Below, one piece after another: positions 5,424-12,894 of a stretch of 13,063 nucleotides of DNA. Source of the stretch: Alphaproteobacteria bacterium (GTDB lineage Bacteria > Pseudomonadota > Alphaproteobacteria > Rs-D84); the NCBI GenBank assembly GCA_017936185.1, contig JAGBGA010000083.1, forward strand, positions 1 to 13,063, given 5' to 3'. Position 1 is the first letter of the stretch; each line of letters starts with the position of its first letter. The notes below the pieces were generated by a model. That model saw only the letters and a list, made by a program, of their open reading frames with translations, made no database searches and was not told where the DNA came from. The translations under genes were made by a program, and so were the position numbers.

Positions 5424-5741
5424 TTAGCCTTTTAGTTCTTCTATCCATGCAAGCAGTGTTTCGCCATCCATTAAACCGGTGCGCGCTTCGATTAATTCGC
5501 CATTTTTGAATGCCAATACGGATGGTATACTGCGAATACCATACTTGGCCGGGGTGCGGCGATTCGTTTCGTCGATTTCAAATTTTACAAATTTTACGTC
5601 GGTTGCTTGTTCAGATGTTTCTTCAAAAATTGGACCGAACATACGGCATGGACCACACCATGATGCCCAAAAATCAACCAATGTAATGCCATTGCCGATA
5701 AATGTATCAATTGTTGCGTCGTTCGCATGTGAAATTGCCAT
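5424..5741 (-). CDS. trxA: Thioredoxin
   Basis: A cytoplasmic thiol-disulfide reductase of classic size (105 aa). The start at 5741 is supported by AAAGGAG seven bases upstream; an in-frame ATG at 5804 would add 21 residues but has no such site and overlaps the divergent promoter. The active site is WCGPC at residues 28-32 (FWASWCGPC). The conserved cis-proline loop is SIPSVLAFKNGE, with Pro73. A GE-L-x(2)-R-x-G pattern and the closing helix (LLAWIEELKG) complete the fold. There is no signal peptide. The dksA-like gene follows and shares the terminator at 4955-4979. The promoter probably lies near 5782-5787, where the palindromic ATTATAAT gives a minus-strand -10 box, but I see no good -35. 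Which of possibly several thioredoxins this is cannot be told. Confidence 0.95.
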   Translation of the reverse strand: MAISHANDATIDTFIGNGITLVDFWASWCGPCRMFGPIFEETSEQATDVKFVKFEIDETNRRTPAKYGIRSIPSVLAFKNGELIEARTGLMDGETLLAWIEELKG

Positions 5742-5761
5742 ATCTTTTCTCCTTTCTGTTG

Positions 5762-5789
5762 TTGATATTTGGCAGAAGTGTATTATAAT
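5762..5789 (+). promoter_or_regulatory. Probable promoter of the suf-fts gene group, overlapping the trx promoter region
   Basis: On the plus strand TTGATA (5762-5767) and TATAAT (5784-5789) are spaced by 16 bases, placing transcription about 20 bases upstream of the sufS ATG. The -10 lies in the palindrome ATTATAAT, so the minus strand also carries a TATAAT (5787-5782) facing trx. The two transcription units probably start back to back here. Confidence 0.65.
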
Positions 5790-5816
5790 CCAGTCAAAAT
5801 GCAAGAGAAAACATAA

Positions 5817-6584
5817 ATGAATAAAATCATATACTTAGATGCCGCCGCAAGTTACCAAAAATCAAATGCCGTTATTGATGCCCGGGTTGATTTCTTGCGC
5901 AATAAATATGCGAATTCAGGACGTGGAATTTGTGCGCGCGCCGTCGATGTTGACAATATGTTGGAAAATACACGCAGGGTTGTGGCCGACTTTATCGGCG
6001 CAAATGCGCAACAAATTGTTTTTACCGCTGGTACAACAGATGCAATGAATATGATTGCAAGAATGCTGGCCGGGCGGGTTGTTGCGGTTTCTGACCTTGA
6101 CCATCACAGTGCGCGATTGCCTTTTGAACAGTTGGCGCGTGAAATAAAAGTGTGTCCATTAAATCAAAATCTTGATATTGATTTGAATGATGTGCCGGTC
6201 GCGGATGTTATGGTTATAACGGCAATGTCAAATGTGTTGGGGCGCGCCCAAGATGTAAAAAAAATTATTGCGGCGGCGCGTGAAAAAAATCCAAATGTTA
6301 TTACAGTGGTCGATGCCGCACAATATGTGGTGCACAATGATATTGATGTTAGTGCGTGGGGATGTGACTTTTTGTGTTGGTCGGGACATAAAATAGGGGC
6401 GGATACAGGTGTTGGGGTGCTTTATATAAAAAATCCAGATGATTTTGCGCCGGTTAAGTTTGGGGGCGGAATGGTTAATAAAATTATTGGAAATGATTTA
6501 ATTCTTAATAATGCGCCCGATAAATTCGAAGCGGGTACATTGCCATTAACACAAATTTCGGCGTTGGGGGTCGCCATCGAATAA
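5817..6584 (+). CDS. sufS: Cysteine desulfurase SufS, N-terminal part up to an in-frame TAA
   Basis: SufS is a PLP enzyme that takes sulfur from cysteine as a persulfide for iron-sulfur cluster assembly. This 255-residue open part holds the start of the enzyme: YLDAAASYQ (6-14), FTAGTTDAMN (69-78, the phosphate-binding GTT), DHHS (95-98, His stacking on PLP), VVDAAQ (164-169, Asp166 on the pyridine nitrogen) and the PLP lysine in SGHKIGADTGVGVLY (Lys192). It stops at TAA (6582-6584) just after FEAGTLPLTQISALGVAIE. Family members here continue with something like -DYL-, so the TAA sits where Tyr is usual (TAT or TAC to TAA is one change). The rest of the enzyme, including the catalytic Cys, continues in the same frame from 6585. 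If the stop holds, this product cannot work as a desulfurase on its own. Spacing from Asp166 to Lys192 matches E. coli SufS (200 to 226). Confidence 0.88.
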   Translation: MNKIIYLDAAASYQKSNAVIDARVDFLRNKYANSGRGICARAVDVDNMLENTRRVVADFIGANAQQIVFTAGTTDAMNMIARMLAGRVVAVSDLDHHSARLPFEQLAREIKVCPLNQNLDIDLNDVPVADVMVITAMSNVLGRAQDVKKIIAAAREKNPNVITVVDAAQYVVHNDIDVSAWGCDFLCWSGHKIGADTGVGVLYIKNPDDFAPVKFGGGMVNKIIGNDLILNNAPDKFEAGTLPLTQISALGVAIE

Positions 6585-6896
6585 TTGAAGAAAAATCGAC
6601 CAGATGTAAACCTGGTACGGTATCTTTATGATGAATTGTTAAAAATGCCACGTGTGAAAATTCTTTCACCACGCGATGGGGTCTTGGTGTCGTTCGTTGT
6701 CGATGGGATGCATGTGATTGACTTTGGTGCAATGATTGGGGTGCGCGGGGTTTGTGTGCGTGTGGGTAATATGTGCGCATCGTGGATTCATAAACGTCTT
6801 GGGGTTAATGGCACGATTCGTGTGTCGGTTGGGGGCTATAACACAATTCAAGAAATTAAGACATTGGTTCAATATATAAAAGATATTATAAAATGA
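6585..6896 (+). CDS. sufS: Cysteine desulfurase SufS, C-terminal part with the catalytic Cys
   Basis: This is the continuation of sufS in the same frame, directly after the TAA at 6582-6584. It reads LKKNRPDVNLVRYLYDELL, then VKILSPRDGVLVSFVV and VRVGNMCASW. The Cys (residue 64 here, about 320 of a joined 359-residue protein) matches the catalytic persulfide Cys in the family pattern RTGHHCA. The segment TIRVSVGGYNTIQEIKTLV matches the end of the fold (RASLAMYNTHEEVDRL in E. coli SufS). The first codon is TTG, which could serve as a reinitiation start, with GGGGG about 13 bases upstream; this is weak. Conservation right up to the stop on both sides shows that the interruption is recent, is not real, or is bypassed. 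The stop codon overlaps the sufT start (ATGA), suggesting translational coupling and an intact operon. Confidence 0.86.
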   Translation: MKKNRPDVNLVRYLYDELLKMPRVKILSPRDGVLVSFVVDGMHVIDFGAMIGVRGVCVRVGNMCASWIHKRLGVNGTIRVSVGGYNTIQEIKTLVQYIKDIIK

Positions 6897-7207
6897 AATT
6901 TACAAAAGACGATATCATTGCAGGATTAAAAACAATATATGACCCAGAAATACCCGTTAATATTTGGGATATGGGGCTGATTTATGATATTGATATCAAT
7001 ACAGATTCTGTGGTTATTAAAATGACTTTTACCAGTCCGACGTGCCCGATGATGGAAGAATTGTTGGAACAAGTGCGCAGTGTTGCACAGTCGATTGCCG
7101 GTGATGTGCCGGTGCGTGTCGATTTGGTGTGGGACCCGCCATGGGATTTGTCACGTATGTCAGATGCGGCACGTATAGAACTTGATTTAACCAATATGGG
7201 ATGGTGA
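6893..7207 (+). CDS. sufT: SufT-like iron-sulfur assembly protein (MIP18/DUF59 family)
   Basis: A small cytoplasmic protein that helps mature iron-sulfur proteins as an auxiliary factor of the SUF system. The 104 residues are a single MIP18 domain. It has YDPEIPVNIWDMGLIYDI (16-33, the family DPE-x-P-VNI-x-D-x-GLIY signature) and FTSPTCPMMEELLEQV (46-61) with the conserved Cys51. It ends with VWDPPWDLSRMSDAARIEL, the usual end of the SufT/PaaD-like group. The ATG overlaps the sufS stop by four bases (ATGA). The family also includes PaaD-type proteins, but the position between sufS and sufE argues for SufT. Confidence 0.9.
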   Translation: MKFTKDDIIAGLKTIYDPEIPVNIWDMGLIYDIDINTDSVVIKMTFTSPTCPMMEELLEQVRSVAQSIAGDVPVRVDLVWDPPWDLSRMSDAARIELDLTNMGW

Positions 7208-7212
7208 TAAAT

Positions 7213-7575
7213 ATGACATATGGTGAAATTAAAAATATATTGATGGGGATTAATGACCCGGCAATGAAATTGGAAATGGTTATGGATTTTGGGCGACAAT
7301 TAAAGTCTGTGCCAGAAAATGCGATTTGTTCGGAAATTGTTGGGTGTGCGTCATATGTTGAATTTTGTCGCACAAAAGATGGTTTTTATGCGCGTGCCGA
7401 TTCGGCCTTGGTGCGTGGGATTGTTGCAATTATATTGGCAATGATTGATGGAAAAAGCGTCACAGAAATAAAAAATATGGATTTAAAGTCTGAATTTGAT
7501 GCGTTGAATTTGACACTTGGGGCGGGGCGTTTGAATGGTGTTAATTCTATGATTCGTTTTTTGCAAAATTTATGA
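7213..7575 (+). CDS. sufE: SufE sulfur acceptor protein
   Basis: SufE accepts persulfide sulfur from SufS and passes it to the cluster scaffold, stimulating the desulfurase. The ATG at 7213 (120 aa) is preferred because GGGA lies about 11 bases upstream and the product then begins with the family's first helix; an ATG at 7201, overlapping the sufT stop, would add four residues. Key parts are MDFGRQL (24-30, like the ELGR-x-L of SufE), then the persulfide loop ICSEIVGCASYVEF. There the family Cys of GCQS-type loops is Cys45 (Cys39 and Cys52 lie nearby). ADSALVRGIVAIIL matches the family's ADS-x-x-VKGL region. The C-terminal helix contains LTLGAGRLNGVNSMI, like the family's SRxNG segment. It is co-transcribed with sufS and sufT. 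The sufB, sufC and sufD genes are not in this window. Confidence 0.9.
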   Translation: MTYGEIKNILMGINDPAMKLEMVMDFGRQLKSVPENAICSEIVGCASYVEFCRTKDGFYARADSALVRGIVAIILAMIDGKSVTEIKNMDLKSEFDALNLTLGAGRLNGVNSMIRFLQNL

Positions 7576-7606
7576 TAAAATGCGTCCATAGGAATGGGAT
7601 GGGATT

Positions 7607-7900
7607 ATGAGTGACGACGAAAAAATGTTTCAAATTGGTGTTTGGGCGTTGGGGTTGGTGCTGTTAACCAGTGTGACTTTACAGGTGGTGTTTCGTACGC
7701 AAAGTCGCCAGATTAATCGTGCGCGTCGTGAAATTGTTCAAACGCAACAACAAATCGCAGTTGCCGAAGCAAACTTTGCCGCATATGTCAGACCGGAAAT
7801 CTTGCGCAACTTGGTTGTCAGCGTTTTGCCAAAAGTAGAAGCAATCAGTTTTAATAAATCTGTGTCAATAAATGAATTGCCAACCAAGGAAATGTTGTAA
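7607..7900 (+). CDS. ftsL: FtsL-like cell division protein
   Basis: This is probably FtsL, a small bitopic protein that joins FtsB and FtsQ and activates FtsWI at the division septum. The 97 residues show a short cytoplasmic start (MSDDEKMFQ) and one transmembrane helix (about 10-29, GVWALGLVLLTSVTLQVVF). A heptad-like basic coiled coil follows (about 32-58, SRQINRARREIVQTQQQIAV), then a periplasmic tail. FtsL sequences are poorly conserved. The call rests on topology, size and position directly before ftsI, whose ATG overlaps its stop codon by one base (TAATG). A GGGATGGGA stretch supplies the ribosome-binding site. The usual upstream partners mraZ and mraW (rsmH) are absent; sufE lies there instead. 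Confidence 0.75.
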   Translation: MSDDEKMFQIGVWALGLVLLTSVTLQVVFRTQSRQINRARREIVQTQQQIAVAEANFAAYVRPEILRNLVVSVLPKVEAISFNKSVSINELPTKEML

Positions 7901-9531
7901 TGTTTGAAGTCGGTAAGGATATTTTTCGTCGTGGATTTACAGGGGCACGTGGCGATTCGGTTGCGCGTTCGCGATTGGTGTTTCTTTACAAGGTTTTCTT
8001 GATTGCTTTTATTGTTTTTATTGGTCGGACCTTGCAATTGGGTATCCAAGGTACAGACAGGTCGCGTTTGGCCGGTGCCGATGGTGAATGGATTGTCCAA
8101 CGCGCAGATATCGTTGACAGAAATGGCGATATATTGGCGAAAAATGTTGCGTCGGGACATATTATTTTGCGTAACAGGGCGGTGCGTGAACAAGACCGCG
8201 ATTTGGTCGCACAAACAATACACGAAGCGTTGCCGTATGAATATTCTTTGGCGGATGCAATCGAACTTGTTAATTCAGACAGACGATTTATAAGATTGAA
8301 AAAATATGCCAGTGATGCACAACGTGAAATTGTGAAAAATGCAAAACTTCAGGGACTTGAAATCGAAAAAATTCAAACAAGAAAATATCCAAAACGCCGA
8401 TTGTTTTCGCATGTGGTCGGGTTCGTTGGTGAAGATGGGCGCGGGCTTGAAGGGGCCGAACGTACGTATAATGAATATTTAACAGAAAATAAAGACCCGT
8501 TGCGATTGTCGGTTGATTCGCGAATTCAGGCGGTGTTTTATGAACAATTGTCGTTCGCAATGCAAAAATATCAAACGCGTGCCGCAATGGGAATGTTAAT
8601 GAATTCACGTACAGGGGAAATTATCGCAATGGTTTCTTTGCCAGATTATGACCCGGAAAATTTGCGGGCAGACCCGGCAAAAAACCGCTTGTTCAAACCA
8701 ATGCGAAGTATATATGATTTGGGGTCGATATTTAAAATATTTAATACTGCGTTGGCATTGGAAAATGGTATAGACAAAGAATATTATGTAAAAGAGCCCT
8801 TTAAAATCCAGGATAAGTTTGGACGTACCGCGGCAACAATTACGGATATTCGCAGCTTTAAACCACCGCGCCCGCATTTGACAATCGAAGAAATTATGTT
8901 GCATTCGTGTAATGTGGGAAGTGCACAAATCGCACTTGATTTGCCGGATGGCGCCCAGAAAGAATTCTTTGAACGTTTGCATATGGGGTCGGCACTTGAA
9001 TTGGAATTTGGACGTACAGAACGTACGTTGATGCCGAAAAAATGGGGGCCGGTTGAACGGGCAACGGTGTCTTTTGGTCATGGGATTTCTGTGACGCCAA
9101 TGCACTTGATGTTGGCGGTTAATGCGGTGACAAATGGGGGAATATATATATATCCAACATTGCAAAAACGTGCAATCGGTGCCGTTACGGGTGAACGTGT
9201 GTTAAGTGATGAAATATCGGCAAAGTTACGCGAAATAATGTTGCGTGTCGCCGAAGAAACAAGCGGAAAGCAAGCACGTGTCGCCGGTATACAAATTGGT
9301 GGAAAAACAGCGACGGCTGAAAAATATATAAATGGAAAAATTGACAGGAAACGTAATGTTACGGCATTTGCAGGAATCTTTCCGGCGCATGCACCCCAGT
9401 ATACTATATTGGTCGTTCTTGACGAGCCCCAAGGACCAAAAGAATCGTGGGGGTGGCGTACGGCGGCGTGGAACGCGGTGCCAACCACAGGAAAAATTTT
9501 AGACAGTATACTGCCATTGCTATTTGAATAA
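7900..9531 (+). CDS. ftsI: Septal peptidoglycan transpeptidase FtsI (penicillin-binding protein 3)
   Basis: FtsI crosslinks septal peptidoglycan, is anchored in the inner membrane and works with FtsW. The 543-residue protein has a cytoplasmic start and one transmembrane helix (about 26-44, LVFLYKVFLIAFIVFIG). The class B PBP dimerisation domain begins with RADIVDRNGDILAKNV (68-83) and includes the conserved KRRLFSHVVGFVG (165-177) and GLEGAERTY. The transpeptidase domain carries the nucleophile box GSIFK (275-279; Ser276, Lys279), the SxN box SCN (336-338) and the KTG box as KTATAEK (469-475), so Gly is replaced by Ala. SFGHGISVTPMHLM (391-404) is the typical FtsI segment. It is translationally coupled to ftsL. 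A murE gene would often follow in a dcw cluster; here recJ follows from its own promoter. Confidence 0.95.
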   Translation: MFEVGKDIFRRGFTGARGDSVARSRLVFLYKVFLIAFIVFIGRTLQLGIQGTDRSRLAGADGEWIVQRADIVDRNGDILAKNVASGHIILRNRAVREQDRDLVAQTIHEALPYEYSLADAIELVNSDRRFIRLKKYASDAQREIVKNAKLQGLEIEKIQTRKYPKRRLFSHVVGFVGEDGRGLEGAERTYNEYLTENKDPLRLSVDSRIQAVFYEQLSFAMQKYQTRAAMGMLMNSRTGEIIAMVSLPDYDPENLRADPAKNRLFKPMRSIYDLGSIFKIFNTALALENGIDKEYYVKEPFKIQDKFGRTAATITDIRSFKPPRPHLTIEEIMLHSCNVGSAQIALDLPDGAQKEFFERLHMGSALELEFGRTERTLMPKKWGPVERATVSFGHGISVTPMHLMLAVNAVTNGGIYIYPTLQKRAIGAVTGERVLSDEISAKLREIMLRVAEETSGKQARVAGIQIGGKTATAEKYINGKIDRKRNVTAFAGIFPAHAPQYTILVVLDEPQGPKESWGWRTAAWNAVPTTGKILDSILPLLFE

Positions 9532-9545
9532 ATTTCGATTATAAT
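9517..9545 (+). promoter_or_regulatory. Probable promoter of the recJ-nrnA-lolA-tatB group
   Basis: TTGCTA (9517-9522) and a perfect TATAAT (9540-9545) are spaced by 17 bases. The -35 lies within the last codons of ftsI. Transcription would start near 9552, a short distance before the recJ start. Confidence 0.7.
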
Positions 9546-9575
9546 GTACACGATAATAAAAAAAGAGTGTGCAGC

Positions 9576-11306
9576 GTGAGAAAGATAGTAGAAAAATCCA
9601 TGCAGGGAAATGCATGGGTGATGGTGAATGATGTATTTGATGGTTCGGGTGATTTGGTAAAAAATATTTTGTGTGGACGTGGCGTTTGTTCAGATGATGA
9701 TGTGAAAAAGTTCTTGAACCCAAGTGTTAAAGAATATATGCCAAATCCGTCGGTGTTAAAGGATATGGATGTGGCGGCGTCTGTTATTGCAGATGCGGTT
9801 CAAAATAATCATAAAATTGCGGTCTATGGCGATTATGACGTTGATGGAATTACGTCAACGGCAATATTTGTTAAGTATTTACGTGAAGTTGGTTGTGATG
9901 TTGTTTGGCACTTGCCAACACGTGAAGGTGAAGGATATGGACTGAATAATGCCGCGGTTCAAGAAATTGCAGATAATGGTGCAAATTTATTAATCACTGT
10001 TGACTGTGGGATAAGTGGTGTTAATGAAGTGCAGTACGCACGAAAATGTGGCATGCGCGTTGTTGTTACAGACCATCATTCACCAGACAGTGTGTTGCCA
10101 GATGCAGATGCAGTTGTTAATCCAAAGCGACTTGATGATACGTCGGGGATGTCTTATTTGGCCGGGGTGGGGGTCGCGTTTTTGACGTTGGTGGCACTGA
10201 ACCGCGAATTAAAGTTACGTGGATTGGGGTTGGATAATTCGGTGCTGATGAACTATATGGATTTGGTCGCGTTGGGGACAATTTGTGATACGATGCCGTT
10301 GGTGGGACTGAATCGTGCATTTGTTGCAACGGGGTTAAAAGTTTTAGGATTGCGTCAGAATTTGGGACTTCGTGTGTTGATGGATGTTGCAGGTATTAAA
10401 AAGCCATCTGTGTATGCGGCGGGGTTTGCGCTGGGGCCGCGATTGAATGCCGCAGGTCGTTTGGATTCGGCGACGCCATCGCTTGATTTGTTGTTAACAG
10501 ATAATCCACTGATTGCATATGATTTGGCAAATAAATTGCACCAGATGAATCAAGAACGTATTGATATTCAAAATGCAATTATGTTGCGTGCAACAGAAAT
10601 GGCCGAAAGTTGTTGTGCGTCGGGACGGTGCAGTTTGTTCGTTTGTGGGGATAATTGGCATGGCGGTGTTATGGGAATTATTGCCGGACGATTGAAAGAT
10701 AAATATAATTTACCTTCGTGTGTTGCAACCAAAGCCGATGGTGTTATTAATGGTTCGGGGCGGTCGATTAATGGGGTCGATTTGGGCAAGATTATTCATG
10801 ATGCGTTGGCCGCCGGGATTGTCAGTGAAGGCGGCGGGCATGCGGCGGCGGCGGGATTTTCGTTAAATGCAGAAAATGAAATGGCGTTTTGCGAATTTCT
10901 TGAACAGGCGGTTAAAGAACAGTTAAATGGCCAAATGCCCGAACCAGAAATTTTGGTCGATGCAGAAATTGATGCCGGTGGGGCAAATATGCGATTGGTG
11001 AAAAAAATGACCGCATTGGAACCGTTCGGCCAGGGAAATCCAGAACCTGTATTGGTGCTGCGTGGTGCAACGTTGCGACATGCGTCGGTAATGGGGGGTG
11101 GGGCGCACCTTCGTGGGACGGTTATGACAAGTGCAGGTACACAATTGGCGTTCGTTGGGTTTAACTTGGTCGGGACGCCGGTGGGTGATTTTTTACTGGA
11201 CGATGCGAATACAAATACTAAAATACAAATGCTGGGGCGGTTGAAAGAAAATGAATATAATGGTCGTGTCAGTGCACAGTTCTTTCTTGAAGATGCGGCA
11301 ATATAA
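9576..11306 (+). CDS. recJ: Single-stranded-DNA exonuclease RecJ
   Basis: RecJ is a 5'-to-3' exonuclease on single-stranded DNA used in recombination and mismatch repair. The start is uncertain. The GTG at 9576 is chosen because AAAGAG lies about 8 bases upstream; a GTG at 9567 or an ATG at 9600 (MQGNAWVM) are alternatives. In 576-residue numbering the DHH domain has YGDYDVDGITSTAI (84-97, metal-binding Asps), LLITVDCGIS (138-147) and VVVTDHHSPD (163-172). VALGTICDTMPL and LGPRLNAAGRLDSA (286-299) follow. The DHHA1 domain has GDNWHGGVMGIIAGRLK and SEGGGHAAAAGFS (417-429), and the C-terminal OB-fold carries EPFGQGNPEPV (482-492). All core motifs are present and the length is normal. nrnA, another DHH-family nuclease, follows after 12 bases. 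Confidence 0.95.
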   Translation: MRKIVEKSMQGNAWVMVNDVFDGSGDLVKNILCGRGVCSDDDVKKFLNPSVKEYMPNPSVLKDMDVAASVIADAVQNNHKIAVYGDYDVDGITSTAIFVKYLREVGCDVVWHLPTREGEGYGLNNAAVQEIADNGANLLITVDCGISGVNEVQYARKCGMRVVVTDHHSPDSVLPDADAVVNPKRLDDTSGMSYLAGVGVAFLTLVALNRELKLRGLGLDNSVLMNYMDLVALGTICDTMPLVGLNRAFVATGLKVLGLRQNLGLRVLMDVAGIKKPSVYAAGFALGPRLNAAGRLDSATPSLDLLLTDNPLIAYDLANKLHQMNQERIDIQNAIMLRATEMAESCCASGRCSLFVCGDNWHGGVMGIIAGRLKDKYNLPSCVATKADGVINGSGRSINGVDLGKIIHDALAAGIVSEGGGHAAAAGFSLNAENEMAFCEFLEQAVKEQLNGQMPEPEILVDAEIDAGGANMRLVKKMTALEPFGQGNPEPVLVLRGATLRHASVMGGGAHLRGTVMTSAGTQLAFVGFNLVGTPVGDFLLDDANTNTKIQMLGRLKENEYNGRVSAQFFLEDAAI

Positions 11307-11318
11307 AAAGAATGGTTT

Positions 11319-12272
11319 ATGGAACAGAATATAAAAGAATTTTTTGAACGTATTAAAAGCGCAAAGTCAATCGCAATTATGGGACATAAAAATCCAGACG
11401 GCGATTCGTTGTGCAGTGTCTTGGCGTTGGCAAGGTTAATTGAAGAAAACTTTGGTATTCAACCGGTTTGTACATATGATGGAAATATCCCAGATTGTTT
11501 GGATGGTGTGCCACTGCGGCCGCGAATTAAATACTTTGAACGAATCGATTTGTCGCAAAAATTTGATGTGGCAATTGTTATGGACTATGGCAATCCTGTG
11601 CATATTGGTGGACCACGACCAATCGTTGATAATGCAAAGTTTGTTATAGAAATCGATCATCATAAAAATGAAAATAATGTTGGGACATTGTGTATAAATG
11701 ATGATACGGCCGCCGCAACCGCGGTTATTGTGTATAAAATTATGCGTATGGGAAATTTGACAATGGATTCGTATACGGCGGATTTGTTGGCGTTGGCAAT
11801 ATTGACGGATACGGGTAACTTTAAATTTGTGCGTAATGGTGATGCGTTGCGGATAATGGCCGACTTGGTGGATTCGGGTGTAAATATTCGAAACTTGATT
11901 GAATTGATGAACAATAAACCACGCAAGGCAGTACAGTTAGAAGCCCGCACTGCGGCAAATGCAGAATTTTTGTATCATGGACGTTTGGCAGTCGCAACGA
12001 TTTGTAAAAAGGATTACAAGTATCTTGATGGGCGCGGGGAAATGGTATTGAATCTGTTGGGGCAAATCCAAGGGGTGGAATATATTGTTTTGTTAAAAGA
12101 ACAAAAACAAGAACAAATTGGTATATCAATTCGCAGTCGTAAAAAACCAATTGACCATATCGCCGAAGCACTTGGGGGCGGTGGACACGAAAGGGCCGCC
12201 GGGGCAATAATACGTGGTGAAACACTGGAAGATGTGCGGGCACGTGTTATAAATTTATTCAAGGGGGAATAA
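11319..12272 (+). CDS. nrnA: DHH/DHHA1 phosphoesterase, NrnA-like oligoribonuclease
   Basis: NrnA-type enzymes degrade very short RNA oligonucleotides and many also dephosphorylate pAp (3'-phosphoadenosine 5'-phosphate). The 317 residues contain MGHKNPDGDSLCS (21-33, the NPDGD metal site), AIVMDYGNP (85-93, Asp89), VIEIDHHKN (109-117, the DHH motif) and LAILTDTGNFKF (159-170). The DHHA1 part has QIGISIRSRKKPIDHIAEAL and GGGGHERAAGA (286-296), the substrate-binding glycine loop. All residues expected for activity are visible. Whether it prefers nano-RNA, pAp or a cyclic dinucleotide intermediate such as pGpG cannot be read from sequence. It lies between recJ (12-base gap) and lolA (2-base gap), so it is part of a tightly packed operon. 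Confidence 0.9.
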   Translation: MEQNIKEFFERIKSAKSIAIMGHKNPDGDSLCSVLALARLIEENFGIQPVCTYDGNIPDCLDGVPLRPRIKYFERIDLSQKFDVAIVMDYGNPVHIGGPRPIVDNAKFVIEIDHHKNENNVGTLCINDDTAAATAVIVYKIMRMGNLTMDSYTADLLALAILTDTGNFKFVRNGDALRIMADLVDSGVNIRNLIELMNNKPRKAVQLEARTAANAEFLYHGRLAVATICKKDYKYLDGRGEMVLNLLGQIQGVEYIVLLKEQKQEQIGISIRSRKKPIDHIAEALGGGGHERAAGAIIRGETLEDVRARVINLFKGE

Positions 12273-12274
12273 AT

Positions 12275-12889
12275 ATGAAAAAAGTTTTGTTTGCATTGTT
12301 TGCTTGCTTGGTATCATTTGCCGGATATGGCGCAGTTGATGATGCGCTGGTTAAAAATGCAGAAAAATATTTGAATTCAATTACAGGATTGACCGGGGAC
12401 TTTGTTCAGACGGCAAATGGAAAACAAGAAAAGGGCGTGTTTTCAATGTTGCGTCCGGGGCGTGTGCGTCTTGATTATAACAATATGCCGATTCAACTGA
12501 TATCAGATGGACAAGATTTGTATTTTTTTGATAAATCGTTGGATCAAATTACAACGGTGCCAATAACAAGTACGCCGGCGGGAATTTTGGTGCGAAAAAA
12601 TATCGATTTGCAAAATGCAGATATCAGTGTGGTCGAAACACAAGATTACAAGAATTCTTTTGCGTTGAAAATGCAACTTCGTGGTCAAGAAGGATTGGGC
12701 AGCATGAACGTGGTTTTTGATAAAAAACCAATAAAGCTGAATTCTTGGTCGGTGGTTGATGCAACCGGTGCAACGACGGATGTGGCGTTCTATGATTTGC
12801 GCGAAAAGACAAAATTTGGACGCGATTATTTCCAAATTTCACGACACAAAACAATCAGTACCAGTGGTGGTGATGAATTCTATGATTAA
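12275..12889 (+). CDS. lolA: Outer-membrane lipoprotein carrier protein LolA
   Basis: LolA is the periplasmic chaperone that carries lipoproteins from the LolCDE transporter to the outer membrane. The 204-residue protein has a cleavable signal peptide (MKKVLFALFACLVSFAGYGA, cut about residue 20). The half-barrel fold follows with family landmarks: AEKYLNSITGLTGDFVQ (30-46), then KGVFSMLRPGRVRLDY (53-68, like the G-x-x-x-LxRPGRxRxxY of LolA). QLISDGQDLYFFDKSLDQIT is the usual strand with D-G-x-x-L-x-x-Y/F. The ATG follows AAGGGGGA and lies only two bases after the nrnA stop. Its presence, together with lipoproteins and barrel proteins, confirms a double-membrane cell. lolA before or near tat genes is not a linkage I know to be general. 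Confidence 0.92.
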   Translation: MKKVLFALFACLVSFAGYGAVDDALVKNAEKYLNSITGLTGDFVQTANGKQEKGVFSMLRPGRVRLDYNNMPIQLISDGQDLYFFDKSLDQITTVPITSTPAGILVRKNIDLQNADISVVETQDYKNSFALKMQLRGQEGLGSMNVVFDKKPIKLNSWSVVDATGATTDVAFYDLREKTKFGRDYFQISRHKTISTSGGDEFYD

Positions 12890-12894
12890 ATAAA

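Noticed and set aside
5787..5803. TTGACT on the minus strand as -35 of the trx promoter
   Set aside because: It lies only a few bases from the TATAAT, far short of the needed 16-18 base spacing.
47..6584. An alternative genetic code in which TAA is sense
   Set aside because: TAA is the natural end of most genes here, directly before terminators or the next start codon, and the two internal sites would need different amino acids.
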